Part shown: positions 1 to 5,964 of the stretch, in pieces
How the letters are laid out: each line of letters opens with the position of its first letter
Numbering within the stretch: position 1 is the first letter of the stretch
Source of the DNA: Candidatus Dormiibacterota bacterium
Lineage (GTDB): Bacteria; Chloroflexota; Dormibacteria; Aeolococcales; Bog-877
DNA: 5,964 bases
Direction: 5' to 3'
NCBI GenBank assembly: GCA_003132265.1
Contig: PKXE01000128.1
Span: 2,258 to 8,221, forward strand
Notes under the pieces: model-generated
Databases searched by the model: none
What the model saw: the letters and a program-made list of their open reading frames with translations, nothing else
What the model was told of the DNA's origin: nothing
Program-made: the position numbers and the translations under genes

Positions 1-395
1 CCGAAGCCCGAGATGCTGGCGTAGATGAGCCGGGGATTGGCCGGGCTGAGGGTCTCGTAGTCGGCGCCGAGGTGGGCCGCAACCCCAGGCCGGAAGTTCT
101 CCACCAGCACGTCGACCTCGGCCGCCAGTCGGAGCAGCAGCTGGCGTTCCCGATCCTGCTTCAGGTCCAGCACCAGGCTGCGCTTGCCCCGATTGAGAAT
201 GGCGAAGTAGATGCTCTCCCCGTCTCGGAACGGACCCAGGCTCCGGGCGTCGTCGCCCGTTCCCGGTGCTTCGACCTTGATCACATCGGCACCCAGGTCG
301 CCCATCAGGGCGGTGCAGTAGGGACCGCTCAGCACCCTCGAGAGGTCCAGCACCCGGACCCCCTGGAACAGACCGCCGTTATCAGGCGACGCCAT
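1..395 (-). CDS. Class III (CaiB/BaiF family) CoA-transferase, N-terminal part, cut by window edge
   Basis: Family III CoA-transferases move CoA between carboxylic acids through an enzyme-bound aspartyl-CoA intermediate in the cytoplasm. The visible 131 codons give a typical family N-terminus: VLDLSRVLSGPYCT (residues 15-28) followed by LGADVIKVE (34-42), then NRGKRSLVLDLK (68-79) and VENFRPG (98-104). The catalytic Asp, near residue 165-170 in characterised members, lies beyond the left edge and cannot be checked. The start is ATG at 395, with GAGGAG at 401-406 five bases upstream. It overlaps the end of the acyl-CoA dehydrogenase by 14 nt, which suggests translational coupling. Co-occurrence with that dehydrogenase recalls CaiB/CaiA-type pairs acting on the same acid. 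The family is certain, but the substrate cannot be read from the sequence. Confidence 0.93.
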   Translation of the reverse strand, partial: MASPDNGGLFQGVRVLDLSRVLSGPYCTALMGDLGADVIKVEAPGTGDDARSLGPFRDGESIYFAILNRGKRSLVLDLKQDRERQLLLRLAAEVDVLVENFRPGVAAHLGADYETLSPANPRLIYASISGF

Positions 396-1587
396 CGGCT
401 CTCCTCAAAACCTGGCTGGCAATGGTCAGTAGCTGGATCTCCGAGGTACCCTCGTAGATGCGCAGCACCCGGCAGTCCCGGTAGAGGCGCTCGATTTCGC
501 TCTCACGCATGAAGCCCGCCCCGCCGTGGATCTGCAGGGCCCGGTCCACTACTCGAAAGCAGTTCTCCGCTGCGACATACTTGGCGATCGAGGCCGCCTC
601 GCGCAGGTCGGCTCCCTGGTCCTTGAGCCGGGCCGCCTCCCGGGCCGCCAGCCGCGACACCTGGAGCAGAGCCTGCATCTCGCCCAGGCCCAGCTGGATC
701 ACCTGGAACTCAGAGATCGGGTGGCCGAACTGCTGCCGGGACAGGGCGTAGGAGCTCGCCAGCTCCAGTGCCCGGGCGGCGATCCCGCAGGCCATAGCGG
801 CGCTGTCGATGCGGGCCCGGTTGAGTGCCTCCAGGGCAATCTTCCCGCCCCCGCCCACAGTTCCAATGAGGCCGTCGGCGGCCACCTCTACGCCGTCCAG
901 GAAGACGGTGTAGGTGGGCGACGAGCGCAACCCGCACTTGTCCTGGGGTGTGGAGAAACTGAGATTCGGCGAGGCTCGATCCACGGCAAAGCAACTGATT
1001 CCGCGAAAGCCCAGGGTCGGGTTGGTCTTGGCGAAGACCAACAGCAGGCCCGCCTCCCGAGCGTTGCTGATGAAGGTCTTGGAACCCTTGAGAAGCCATC
1101 CCGCAGCAGATATTTGGGCCGTGGCTTCCATGGAGCCGATGTCGGAGCCGGCCCCGGGCTCCGTGAGCGCGAAGGCACCGAGCCTTTGGCCTTCTGCCAT
1201 GCCCGGTAGGTGCCTTAGCTTCTGCGCCTCGTCGGCACCCACCAGCAGCACCTCCATGGCCAGGTAGTGGGCCGTGTAGATGGACGCGAGCGCAGCATCG
1301 GCAGCGGCCACCTCCTCGATGGCCGCCAGTTGCAGCCTCGTGGACTGACCCAGCCCTCCGTAGGCTCGGGGCACTGCGATCCCCATCGCATCGAGTTCCG
1401 CCAGCCGTTCCACCAGCTGCGCCGGGAACTCCCCCGACGCGTCTCGGGCGGCCGCCCCGGGAAGAACCTCACTCCGGGCAAAGTCTCGGATGGCGGTTCG
1501 CAATTCGGCCTCCTCAGCTTCCTCGGGCCCTTCCGAGGGGCCCGAGGAAGAGGTCACCGGAGCCACGCCCGGGCGCCCCCGCGCCAC
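382..1587 (-). CDS. Acyl-CoA dehydrogenase (FAD-dependent, short-chain type)
   Basis: Predicted FAD flavoenzyme that oxidises an acyl-CoA to its 2,3-enoyl-CoA and passes electrons to ETF. With the chosen start it has 401 residues, near the family norm of 380-390. It shows ALTEPGAGSD (residues 140-149, signature 1), RQQFGHPISEFQ (284-295, FAD contact) and QIHGGAGF (352-359). The C-terminal IYEGTSEIQ carries the expected catalytic base, Glu379. The open frame runs back to a TTG at 1614 inside the permease gene. I prefer GTG at 1587 because GGGGAG (1595-1600) lies 7 nt upstream and overlaps the permease stop codon, leaving a 4-nt gap. GTG 1557 and a TTG at 1503 with a strong GAGGAGG are alternatives. 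The first 28 residues are rich in Ser, Gly, Pro and Glu and precede the usual first helix (LRTAIRDFAR). The substrate is unknown; the paired CoA-transferase suggests a small carboxylic acid. Confidence 0.95.
   Translation of the reverse strand: MARGRPGVAPVTSSSGPSEGPEEAEEAELRTAIRDFARSEVLPGAAARDASGEFPAQLVERLAELDAMGIAVPRAYGGLGQSTRLQLAAIEEVAAADAALASIYTAHYLAMEVLLVGADEAQKLRHLPGMAEGQRLGAFALTEPGAGSDIGSMEATAQISAAGWLLKGSKTFISNAREAGLLLVFAKTNPTLGFRGISCFAVDRASPNLSFSTPQDKCGLRSSPTYTVFLDGVEVAADGLIGTVGGGGKIALEALNRARIDSAAMACGIAARALELASSYALSRQQFGHPISEFQVIQLGLGEMQALLQVSRLAAREAARLKDQGADLREAASIAKYVAAENCFRVVDRALQIHGGAGFMRESEIERLYRDCRVLRIYEGTSEIQLLTIASQVLRRADGVA
1518..1550. repeat. Perfect 13-bp inverted repeat with 7-nt loop inside the acyl-CoA dehydrogenase start
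   Basis: CTTCCTCGGGCCC (1518-1530) is matched exactly by GGGCCCGAGGAAG (1538-1550) around the loop 1531-1537. In the minus-strand mRNA it would form a very stable GC-rich hairpin about 37-70 nt after the GTG start, encoding the low-complexity Ser/Gly/Pro/Glu segment. No T-run follows in the direction of transcription, so it is not an intrinsic terminator. It could hinder or pace translation, stabilise the distal mRNA, or simply result from repetitive Glu/Ser/Gly codons. Confidence 0.8.
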
Positions 1588-1591
1588 CGCC

Positions 1592-3016
1592 CTACTCCCC
1601 GGCGGTGGGACCAAGGGCCGGCTCGGTGCCGCCAGAACCTTGGAGTTTGCCGCTCCTCATCAAGGGGCGCATGAAGATGTAGTACAGGCCGCCCGCCACC
1701 ACCAGGGACAGCATCCAGGAGATGTCCGCGCCACCCAGGTTGTTGACCATGGGACCGGTATAGAAGGTGGTGCTCATGAAGGGAATCTCGAGCAGGATGC
1801 CGATGCCGTAGGCGGTCAGGGCGCGCCAGTTCCAACGTCCGTACTCACCATCCGGGTCAAAGATGGCGCGAATGTTGTAGCGCTCCTTGCGCACCAGGTA
1901 AAAGTCGCACAGGTTGATGGCGGTCCAGGGGATGATGAAGTAGGCCAAAAAGAGGATGAAGTTCTCGAAGTTATTGAGGAAGTCTCCCTGGCCGGCGATG
2001 GCGAGAACGGTGCCGATTACGGCCGCGGCGGCGACGATCACCACCCGCGCCTGACGGCGAAAGTCTCGCCGGGCGAAGACGGTGATGGTGGTGGCACTGG
2101 ACATGAAGGCGCCGTAGAGGTTCAGAGTGTTGATGCCCAGAATGCCAATGATCACTATGAATATGAAGAGATCGGGGGCTGCCGCTGACTGGCCCACGAT
2201 GAAGGCGACGGAACCTCCGTCGAAGGCATGGGCTGCGACGGCGACCGCAATCGCCCCGAAACCAAGCATCCAGATCGAGCTGATGGCAGAGCCCAAATAG
2301 CTCCACCAGAAGGCCGCCGACACCGAGGTCTTGCTGGGGAGATAGCGGGAGTAGTCAGCCACGTATGGCGCGTAGGTGATCTCCCAGGTAGCCGCAATGG
2401 TGATCGCCAGGACGAACGTGCCGATCTCGAAATGCCCACCTGACATGGCGGCGCCGATGTTGTGATCCGCCACCAGCCGAAAGGTGAGGTAGAGGAAGCC
2501 CAACCCGGTGAGCACGCTCACCCAGCGCTGCACGGAATGGATCAGCCGGTAGCCGTAGATAGCCAGCAGGGTACAAATCACCGAGGTGATCACGATGGAG
2601 ATGTCGAGTGGGATTTTGGTCCATTCGGTAAGAGCCTGGGCACCGAGCACTCCGCTGGCGGCGAAGAAGCCGACGTACATCAGGAAAACCACCACGATCG
2701 GGATGACGGCCCCAAAGAATCCGAACTGGGCCCGGCTCTGGATCATCTGGGGGATACCCAGCTTCGGCCCCTGGGCCGAGTGCAGGGCCATGAAGATGGC
2801 GCCGACCCCGCAGCCAATGGTGATCGCCAGCAACGCCCACGGCAGGGAGAGCCCCACGATCACCGCCAGCGCCCCAGTGACCACCGCGGTCACCTGCATG
2901 TTGGCGGCGAACCAAATCGTGAACAGATGCCACGGCTTGCCGTGCCGTTCCTCGGGTGGGATGAAGTCGATCGATCTCTTCTCGACCTGGTAGATGGACT
3001 GTTTTGCGCTAGCCAA
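1592..3016 (-). CDS. NCS1-family permease (nucleobase/hydantoin/allantoin-type cation symporter)
   Basis: A 474-residue inner-membrane transporter with about 12 hydrophobic segments, the usual NCS1 length. The family imports cytosine, purines, allantoin, hydantoins and similar N-heterocycles with H+ or Na+. Family marks, in order: PWHLFTIWFAANMQ (28-41), GPKLGIPQMIQSRAQFG (83-99), WEITYAPYVADYSRYLP (211-227), INTLNLYG (295-302) and the PWTAINLCDFYLVRK stretch (363-377). The start is TTG at 3016, supported by AGGAGGGG at 3025-3032 eight bases upstream; the next internal Met is inside the first membrane segment. It lies 20 nt after the ureohydrolase and 4 nt before the dehydrogenase. The substrate cannot be assigned. 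By context an imidazole, hydantoin or guanidino-type compound is plausible, but cytosine or purine uptake is not excluded. Confidence 0.93.
   Translation of the reverse strand: MASAKQSIYQVEKRSIDFIPPEERHGKPWHLFTIWFAANMQVTAVVTGALAVIVGLSLPWALLAITIGCGVGAIFMALHSAQGPKLGIPQMIQSRAQFGFFGAVIPIVVVFLMYVGFFAASGVLGAQALTEWTKIPLDISIVITSVICTLLAIYGYRLIHSVQRWVSVLTGLGFLYLTFRLVADHNIGAAMSGGHFEIGTFVLAITIAATWEITYAPYVADYSRYLPSKTSVSAAFWWSYLGSAISSIWMLGFGAIAVAVAAHAFDGGSVAFIVGQSAAAPDLFIFIVIIGILGINTLNLYGAFMSSATTITVFARRDFRRQARVVIVAAAAVIGTVLAIAGQGDFLNNFENFILFLAYFIIPWTAINLCDFYLVRKERYNIRAIFDPDGEYGRWNWRALTAYGIGILLEIPFMSTTFYTGPMVNNLGGADISWMLSLVVAGGLYYIFMRPLMRSGKLQGSGGTEPALGPTAGE
1595..1600 (-). promoter_or_regulatory. Ribosome binding site deciding the acyl-CoA dehydrogenase start
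   Basis: On the minus strand GGGGAG runs directly into the permease TAG stop and sits 7 nt before the GTG at 1587. The upstream TTG at 1614 has no comparable purine run. The arrangement implies that ribosomes finishing the permease can reinitiate on the dehydrogenase. Confidence 0.65.
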
Positions 3017-3024
3017 CGCGTTTA

Positions 3025-3032
3025 CCCCTCCT
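3025..3032 (-). promoter_or_regulatory. Strong ribosome binding site for the NCS1 permease (TTG start)
   Basis: Minus-strand AGGAGGGG lies within the 20-nt gap after the ureohydrolase stop, 8 nt before TTG 3016. It is the main support for the unusual TTG start, since no ATG or GTG occurs at a suitable place. Confidence 0.8.
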
Positions 3033-3036
3033 AGAT

Positions 3037-4038
3037 TTATTGCTGTACCTGGTGGCCGGCAAGAGACTCGTTGGACAACCGTCGTGGCTCCGTCGCCATC
3101 AGGGCGAGATACTCGTAGACGACGTGGGCGGCCGCGATCCCGGTGACCTCGGCATGGTCGTACGCGGGGCAGACCTCGACCAGGTCGGCTCCCGCCAGCT
3201 GCAGTCCTCGCAACCCCCGCAGGATGAGCAGCAGTTCCCGGGTCAGGAGGCCGCCGGCCTCCGGTGTCCCTGTCCCGGGGGCCATCCCGACATCGATCAC
3301 ATCGATGTCCGTGGAGATGTAGAGCGGCTGGTCGCCAACCCGGTCTCGGATCCTCTGCACCACCGGGCCGACCCCCCCTTCCTCGAGTGCCTCAGACGGA
3401 ATCAGGGAGAAGCCGAGGTCGGTGTCCTCGCTGAGGTCACTCTCGGCGTAGACCGAGCCGTGAATGCCCACGTGGATGCTGTGATTCCGGTCGATCAGAC
3501 CCTCCTCGGAGGCCCGCCGGAACGGTGAGCCGTGGGTGTACTCGGCACCGAAGTAGGTGCCCCAGGTATCGAGGTGGGAGTCGAAATGCAGCACCGCCAA
3601 GGGTCCGTGGTGCTGGGCGACCGCCCGGAGCAGCGGCAGGGTGATGGTGTGGTCCCCGCCGAGAGCCACCAGCCTCCTGCCGTCCGCGATCAACTGAGCC
3701 GCGCCCTGGCTGACCGCCTCCAGCGCCTGGGGGATATTGAAGGGGTTGGCCGACAGGTCGCCAGCATCAACCACCTGATTCGCCTCGAACGGGGCCACCC
3801 CAAGCCCCAGGTGGTATGGCCGCAGCAGCCGGGAGGCCTGGCGGATGTGGGCCGGGCCAAAGCGTGCCCCCGACCGATAGGTGCAGCCCGCGTCAAAAGG
3901 CACCCCGGCGATGGCCACATCGTAGTCGGGCACCTGGTCAAGCCGGGGCAGGCGCGCGAAAGTGGTCAGTCCCGCGAACCGCGGGGTCGCCTGGGCATCA
4001 GTCTGACCCACCACCTTGGTGGTCGCGTGACCCGCCAA
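3037..4038 (-). CDS. Ureohydrolase of the agmatinase (SpeB) family
   Basis: Binuclear-Mn ureohydrolases split guanidino or formimino groups, releasing urea from agmatine, guanidinobutyrate or arginine, or formamide from formiminoglutamate. From the chosen start it has 333 residues, usual for agmatinases. TPRFAGLTTFARLP (18-31) is a typical agmatinase N-terminus. All metal ligands are visible: His130 (GGDH), Asp153/His155/Asp157 (HFDSHLD) and Asp244/Asp246 (STDID). The HGSPFRR loop (169-175), APGTGTPEAGG (253-263) and the catalytic-type Glu288 (LVEVCPAYDHAE) are also present. The common DIDxxDP has Val250 instead of Pro. The open frame reaches GTG 4128, but that lies upstream of the predicted transcription start near 4106 and adds an odd Cys-rich tail. 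TTG 4038 has GGAGAGGAAG just upstream. It is first in the leftward operon, divergent from gntR-hutU. By sequence it is agmatinase-like; by context a HutG-like or guanidino-acid role is possible. Confidence 0.9.
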   Translation of the reverse strand: MAGHATTKVVGQTDAQATPRFAGLTTFARLPRLDQVPDYDVAIAGVPFDAGCTYRSGARFGPAHIRQASRLLRPYHLGLGVAPFEANQVVDAGDLSANPFNIPQALEAVSQGAAQLIADGRRLVALGGDHTITLPLLRAVAQHHGPLAVLHFDSHLDTWGTYFGAEYTHGSPFRRASEEGLIDRNHSIHVGIHGSVYAESDLSEDTDLGFSLIPSEALEEGGVGPVVQRIRDRVGDQPLYISTDIDVIDVGMAPGTGTPEAGGLLTRELLLILRGLRGLQLAGADLVEVCPAYDHAEVTGIAAAHVVYEYLALMATEPRRLSNESLAGHQVQQ

Positions 4039-4106
4039 TCCAGCTTCCTCTCCGTCCCCACCCGAACCGGCCCGGTTGCAAGGGCTGTCGCCCGTCTGGG
4101 GACAGC
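4039..4106 (-). promoter_or_regulatory. Predicted 5' leader of the leftward operon with a stem-loop at its 5' end
   Basis: Between the predicted transcription start (about 4106) and TTG 4038 lie about 68 nt. At the very 5' end, GCTGTC (4084-4089) and GACAGC (4101-4106) pair, continued by CCC (4091-4093) with GGG (4098-4100), giving a 9-bp stem with one bulge and a 4-nt loop. Further down is the palindrome AACCGG-C-CCGGTT (4065-4077), then the ribosome binding site GGAGAGGAAG (4044-4053). I recognise no known riboswitch class. Confidence 0.5.
4044..4053 (-). promoter_or_regulatory. Ribosome binding site deciding the ureohydrolase start
   Basis: Minus-strand GGAGAGGAAG ends 5 nt before TTG 4038 (8 nt counted from its GGAGAGG core). 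There is no purine run before the alternative GTG at 4128. Together with the promoter position this favours the shorter protein. Confidence 0.65.
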
Positions 4107-4112
4107 GCGGGC

Positions 4113-4141
4113 AACATAGCAAAGGCACCTGAAAGTGTCAA
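4113..4141 (-). promoter_or_regulatory. Sigma70-type promoter of the leftward catabolic operon
   Basis: On the minus strand there is a perfect -35 TTGACA (4136-4141), a 17-bp spacer, and -10 TATGTT (4113-4118, four of six consensus bases). Transcription would begin near 4106, downstream of GTG 4128. The -35 box lies in the left arm of the inverted repeat at 4137-4166, so binding there would block RNA polymerase. Confidence 0.75.
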
Positions 4142-4166
4142 GAGCTTTTGATTTTTGACTCTTGAC
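4137..4166. promoter_or_regulatory. Candidate operator: 8-bp perfect inverted repeat spanning both -35 boxes
   Basis: GTCAAGAG (4137-4144) and CTCTTGAC (4159-4166) are exact inverted copies separated by 14 AT-rich bases, with arm centres 22 bp apart, about two helical turns. The arms cover the -35 elements of both divergent promoters, so a single bound protein could repress both units. The adjacent GntR/FCD regulator is the obvious candidate, acting also on its own gene. TTGA also recurs at 4148, 4155 and 4162, exactly 7 bp apart. Part of the symmetry may follow from two similar -35 sequences facing each other. Confidence 0.6.
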
Positions 4167-4190
4167 GCCGTATCCCGCAGCTGTTACAAC
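4162..4190 (+). promoter_or_regulatory. Sigma70-type promoter of gntR-hutU
   Basis: -35 TTGACG (4162-4167, five of six), 17-bp spacer, -10 TACAAC (4185-4190, four of six). Transcription would start near 4197, leaving about 33 nt of leader before GTG 4230. The -35 is in the right arm of the inverted repeat. The palindrome AACCGGTT (4188-4195) overlaps the -10 and start region and may be a second protein site. Confidence 0.65.
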
Positions 4191-4213
4191 CGGTTTCAAG
4201 GTCGAGAGGGAGT

Positions 4214-4220
4214 GGAGGAA
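4214..4220 (+). promoter_or_regulatory. Ribosome binding site deciding the gntR start
   Basis: GGAGGAA lies 9 nt before GTG 4230. The longest open frame begins at TTG 4155, which is upstream of the predicted promoter, and GTG 4212 overlaps this purine run, so GTG 4230 is preferred. Confidence 0.55.
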
Positions 4221-4229
4221 TCAGCTCTG

Positions 4230-4949
4230 GTGATCACGCGACCGGCCCCGCCCCGCCTGCCGCAGGCGCCGGGTGTGCTCTCCATCGCCTCAGTCACCGA
4301 GGTCGTCTACCAGCATCTGCGACTCAGGATCCTCAGCGGGATGACGCCCGGCCAGCCCCTGCGGCTCAACGACGTCGCCGCCGAGCTGGGGGTGAGCACC
4401 ACCCCGGTGCGGATGGCCATCGAAAGGCTGGCGGGGGACGGGCTGGTACTCCACGCCGGCCGCAAGGGGGCCAGCGTCGCACCGCTCTCGCTGTCCGACT
4501 TTCAGGACATCTATGCGGTCCGCCGCGGGTTGGAGGGTACGGCCGCCCGACTCGGAGCGGGCGCGCTGACTGACTCCGACATCTCCCGGATGCGGCTGGG
4601 GCTGCGGCGGCTGGACCAGATTGCCGCCAGCCATAAACTGCAACTCGACGTCTATCTCGAGGTCGAGTGGGAGATGCACGAGACCTGCTATCGAGCCGCC
4701 GCCCACCAGCGCCTGCTCCGGGAGATCCAGGCCTACCGAAGGCAGGCCGAGCGGTACTTCCGATTGGCCTTGCACGAAGGCGTCAACGTCCGCGACGACC
4801 TGGAGCACCAGCACCACTTCTTCGACGCTTGCGCGGAGCGCGACCCGGACCGCGCCGAGACGGTCGCCCAGCTGCTGCTGGACTGGACCGTGGAGCGGGT
4901 GGCGCCGCTTATCCGAAACCTCCCGGGCACCCAGGAAGGGCCCGGATGA
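4230..4949 (+). CDS. GntR-family transcriptional regulator, FCD (FadR-type) subfamily
   Basis: A 239-residue DNA-binding regulator whose effector is usually a small carboxylic acid. The winged-helix domain spans about residues 21-86, with LRLNDVAAELGVSTTPVRMA (44-63) matching the helix-turn-helix consensus (VSxTPVR). The rest is an all-helical FCD ligand domain: the FxDIYxVRRxLEG-type linker helix (91-103), EWEMHETCYRAAAHQRLL (146-163) and EHQHHFFDACAERD (192-205). FCD proteins normally hold a metal with one Asp and three His. Here the Asp position before His150 looks like Glu146, and the usual late His-Leu is replaced around LLLDW (215-219), so metal or ligand binding may be atypical. It is co-directional with hutU (17-nt gap) and divergent from the catabolic operon, so it probably regulates both and itself through the inverted repeat at 4137-4166. 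The start is GTG 4230, supported by the promoter and ribosome binding site positions. Confidence 0.92.
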   Translation: MITRPAPPRLPQAPGVLSIASVTEVVYQHLRLRILSGMTPGQPLRLNDVAAELGVSTTPVRMAIERLAGDGLVLHAGRKGASVAPLSLSDFQDIYAVRRGLEGTAARLGAGALTDSDISRMRLGLRRLDQIAASHKLQLDVYLEVEWEMHETCYRAAAHQRLLREIQAYRRQAERYFRLALHEGVNVRDDLEHQHHFFDACAERDPDRAETVAQLLLDWTVERVAPLIRNLPGTQEGPG

Positions 4950-4966
4950 CCAGGCGGGGGTGAGCC

Positions 4967-5964
<998 letters not shown>

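Noticed and set aside
1518..1550. Intrinsic terminator within the leftward operon
   Set aside because: The stem is strong but no T-run follows on the minus strand, and it lies inside coding sequence.
1588..1614. Acyl-CoA dehydrogenase start at TTG 1614
   Set aside because: It lies inside the permease gene and has no purine-rich site upstream, whereas GTG 1587 has a well-spaced one.
1490..2188. Plus-strand open frame of 232 codons opposite the permease
   Set aside because: It is antisense to clear membrane-protein coding sequence, has no recognisable domain, and its Asp/Glu/Gly/His-rich composition is that of a reverse shadow.
4039..4106. Guanidine-type riboswitch in the ureohydrolase leader
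   Set aside because: An ACGG occurs near the first stem, but the paired ACGR-loop hairpins or pseudoknot expected of the guanidine classes are not present.
4036..4128. Longer ureohydrolase N-terminus from GTG 4128 with a Cys-rich CCPRC-like tail resembling a zinc knuckle
   Set aside because: The codon lies upstream of the predicted transcription start, has no ribosome binding site, and the added 30 residues do not resemble agmatinase N-termini.
4155..4229. Longer GntR start at TTG 4155
   Set aside because: The codon lies 5' of the predicted gntR -35 box, within the operator region, so it would not be transcribed from that promoter.

Overview
The window looks like chromosome of a GC-rich bacterium with ordinary sigma70-type promoters and purine-rich ribosome binding sites. 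Five of the six genes appear to start with GTG or TTG. Together with the protein sequences this suggests an actinobacterial, Chloroflexi or related high-GC lineage, but nothing here fixes the phylum. I see no mobile element, tRNA, rRNA or CRISPR array, and coding density is very high.

Layout: one divergent control region (about 4039-4229) separates two transcription units. Leftward, on the minus strand, runs a tight four-gene operon: an agmatinase-type ureohydrolase (4038 to 3037), an NCS1-family permease (3016 to 1592), an acyl-CoA dehydrogenase (1587 to 382) and a class III CoA-transferase (395 leftward, cut by the window edge). Gaps are 20 nt, 4 nt and a 14-nt overlap, so the genes are very likely co-transcribed and partly translationally coupled. 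Rightward, on the plus strand, a GntR/FCD-family regulator (4230-4949) is followed after 17 nt by urocanate hydratase hutU (4967 onward, cut by the right edge).

The control region is the best-resolved part. Each direction has a promoter with a 17-bp spacer (TTGACA/TATGTT leftward, TTGACG/TACAAC rightward). The two -35 boxes lie in the arms of a perfect 8-bp inverted repeat, GTCAAGAG-14-CTCTTGAC, a strong candidate operator for the GntR protein. The promoter positions also show that the longest open frames at both ends begin upstream of the likely transcription starts, so shorter starts were chosen.

How the genes may work together is inference. HutU and a ureohydrolase could cover urocanate and formiminoglutamate steps of histidine-type catabolism. 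A CoA-transferase plus acyl-CoA dehydrogenase is the usual pair for activating a carboxylic acid and making it alpha,beta-unsaturated. Applied to imidazolepropionate (dihydrourocanate), this pair would yield urocanoyl-CoA and then urocanate, the substrate of HutU, with the NCS1 permease as importer. This would be a CoA-dependent imidazolepropionate or related imidazole/hydantoin/guanidino-acid pathway under one regulator. A simpler alternative is that several unrelated nitrogen-scavenging genes share one promoter region.
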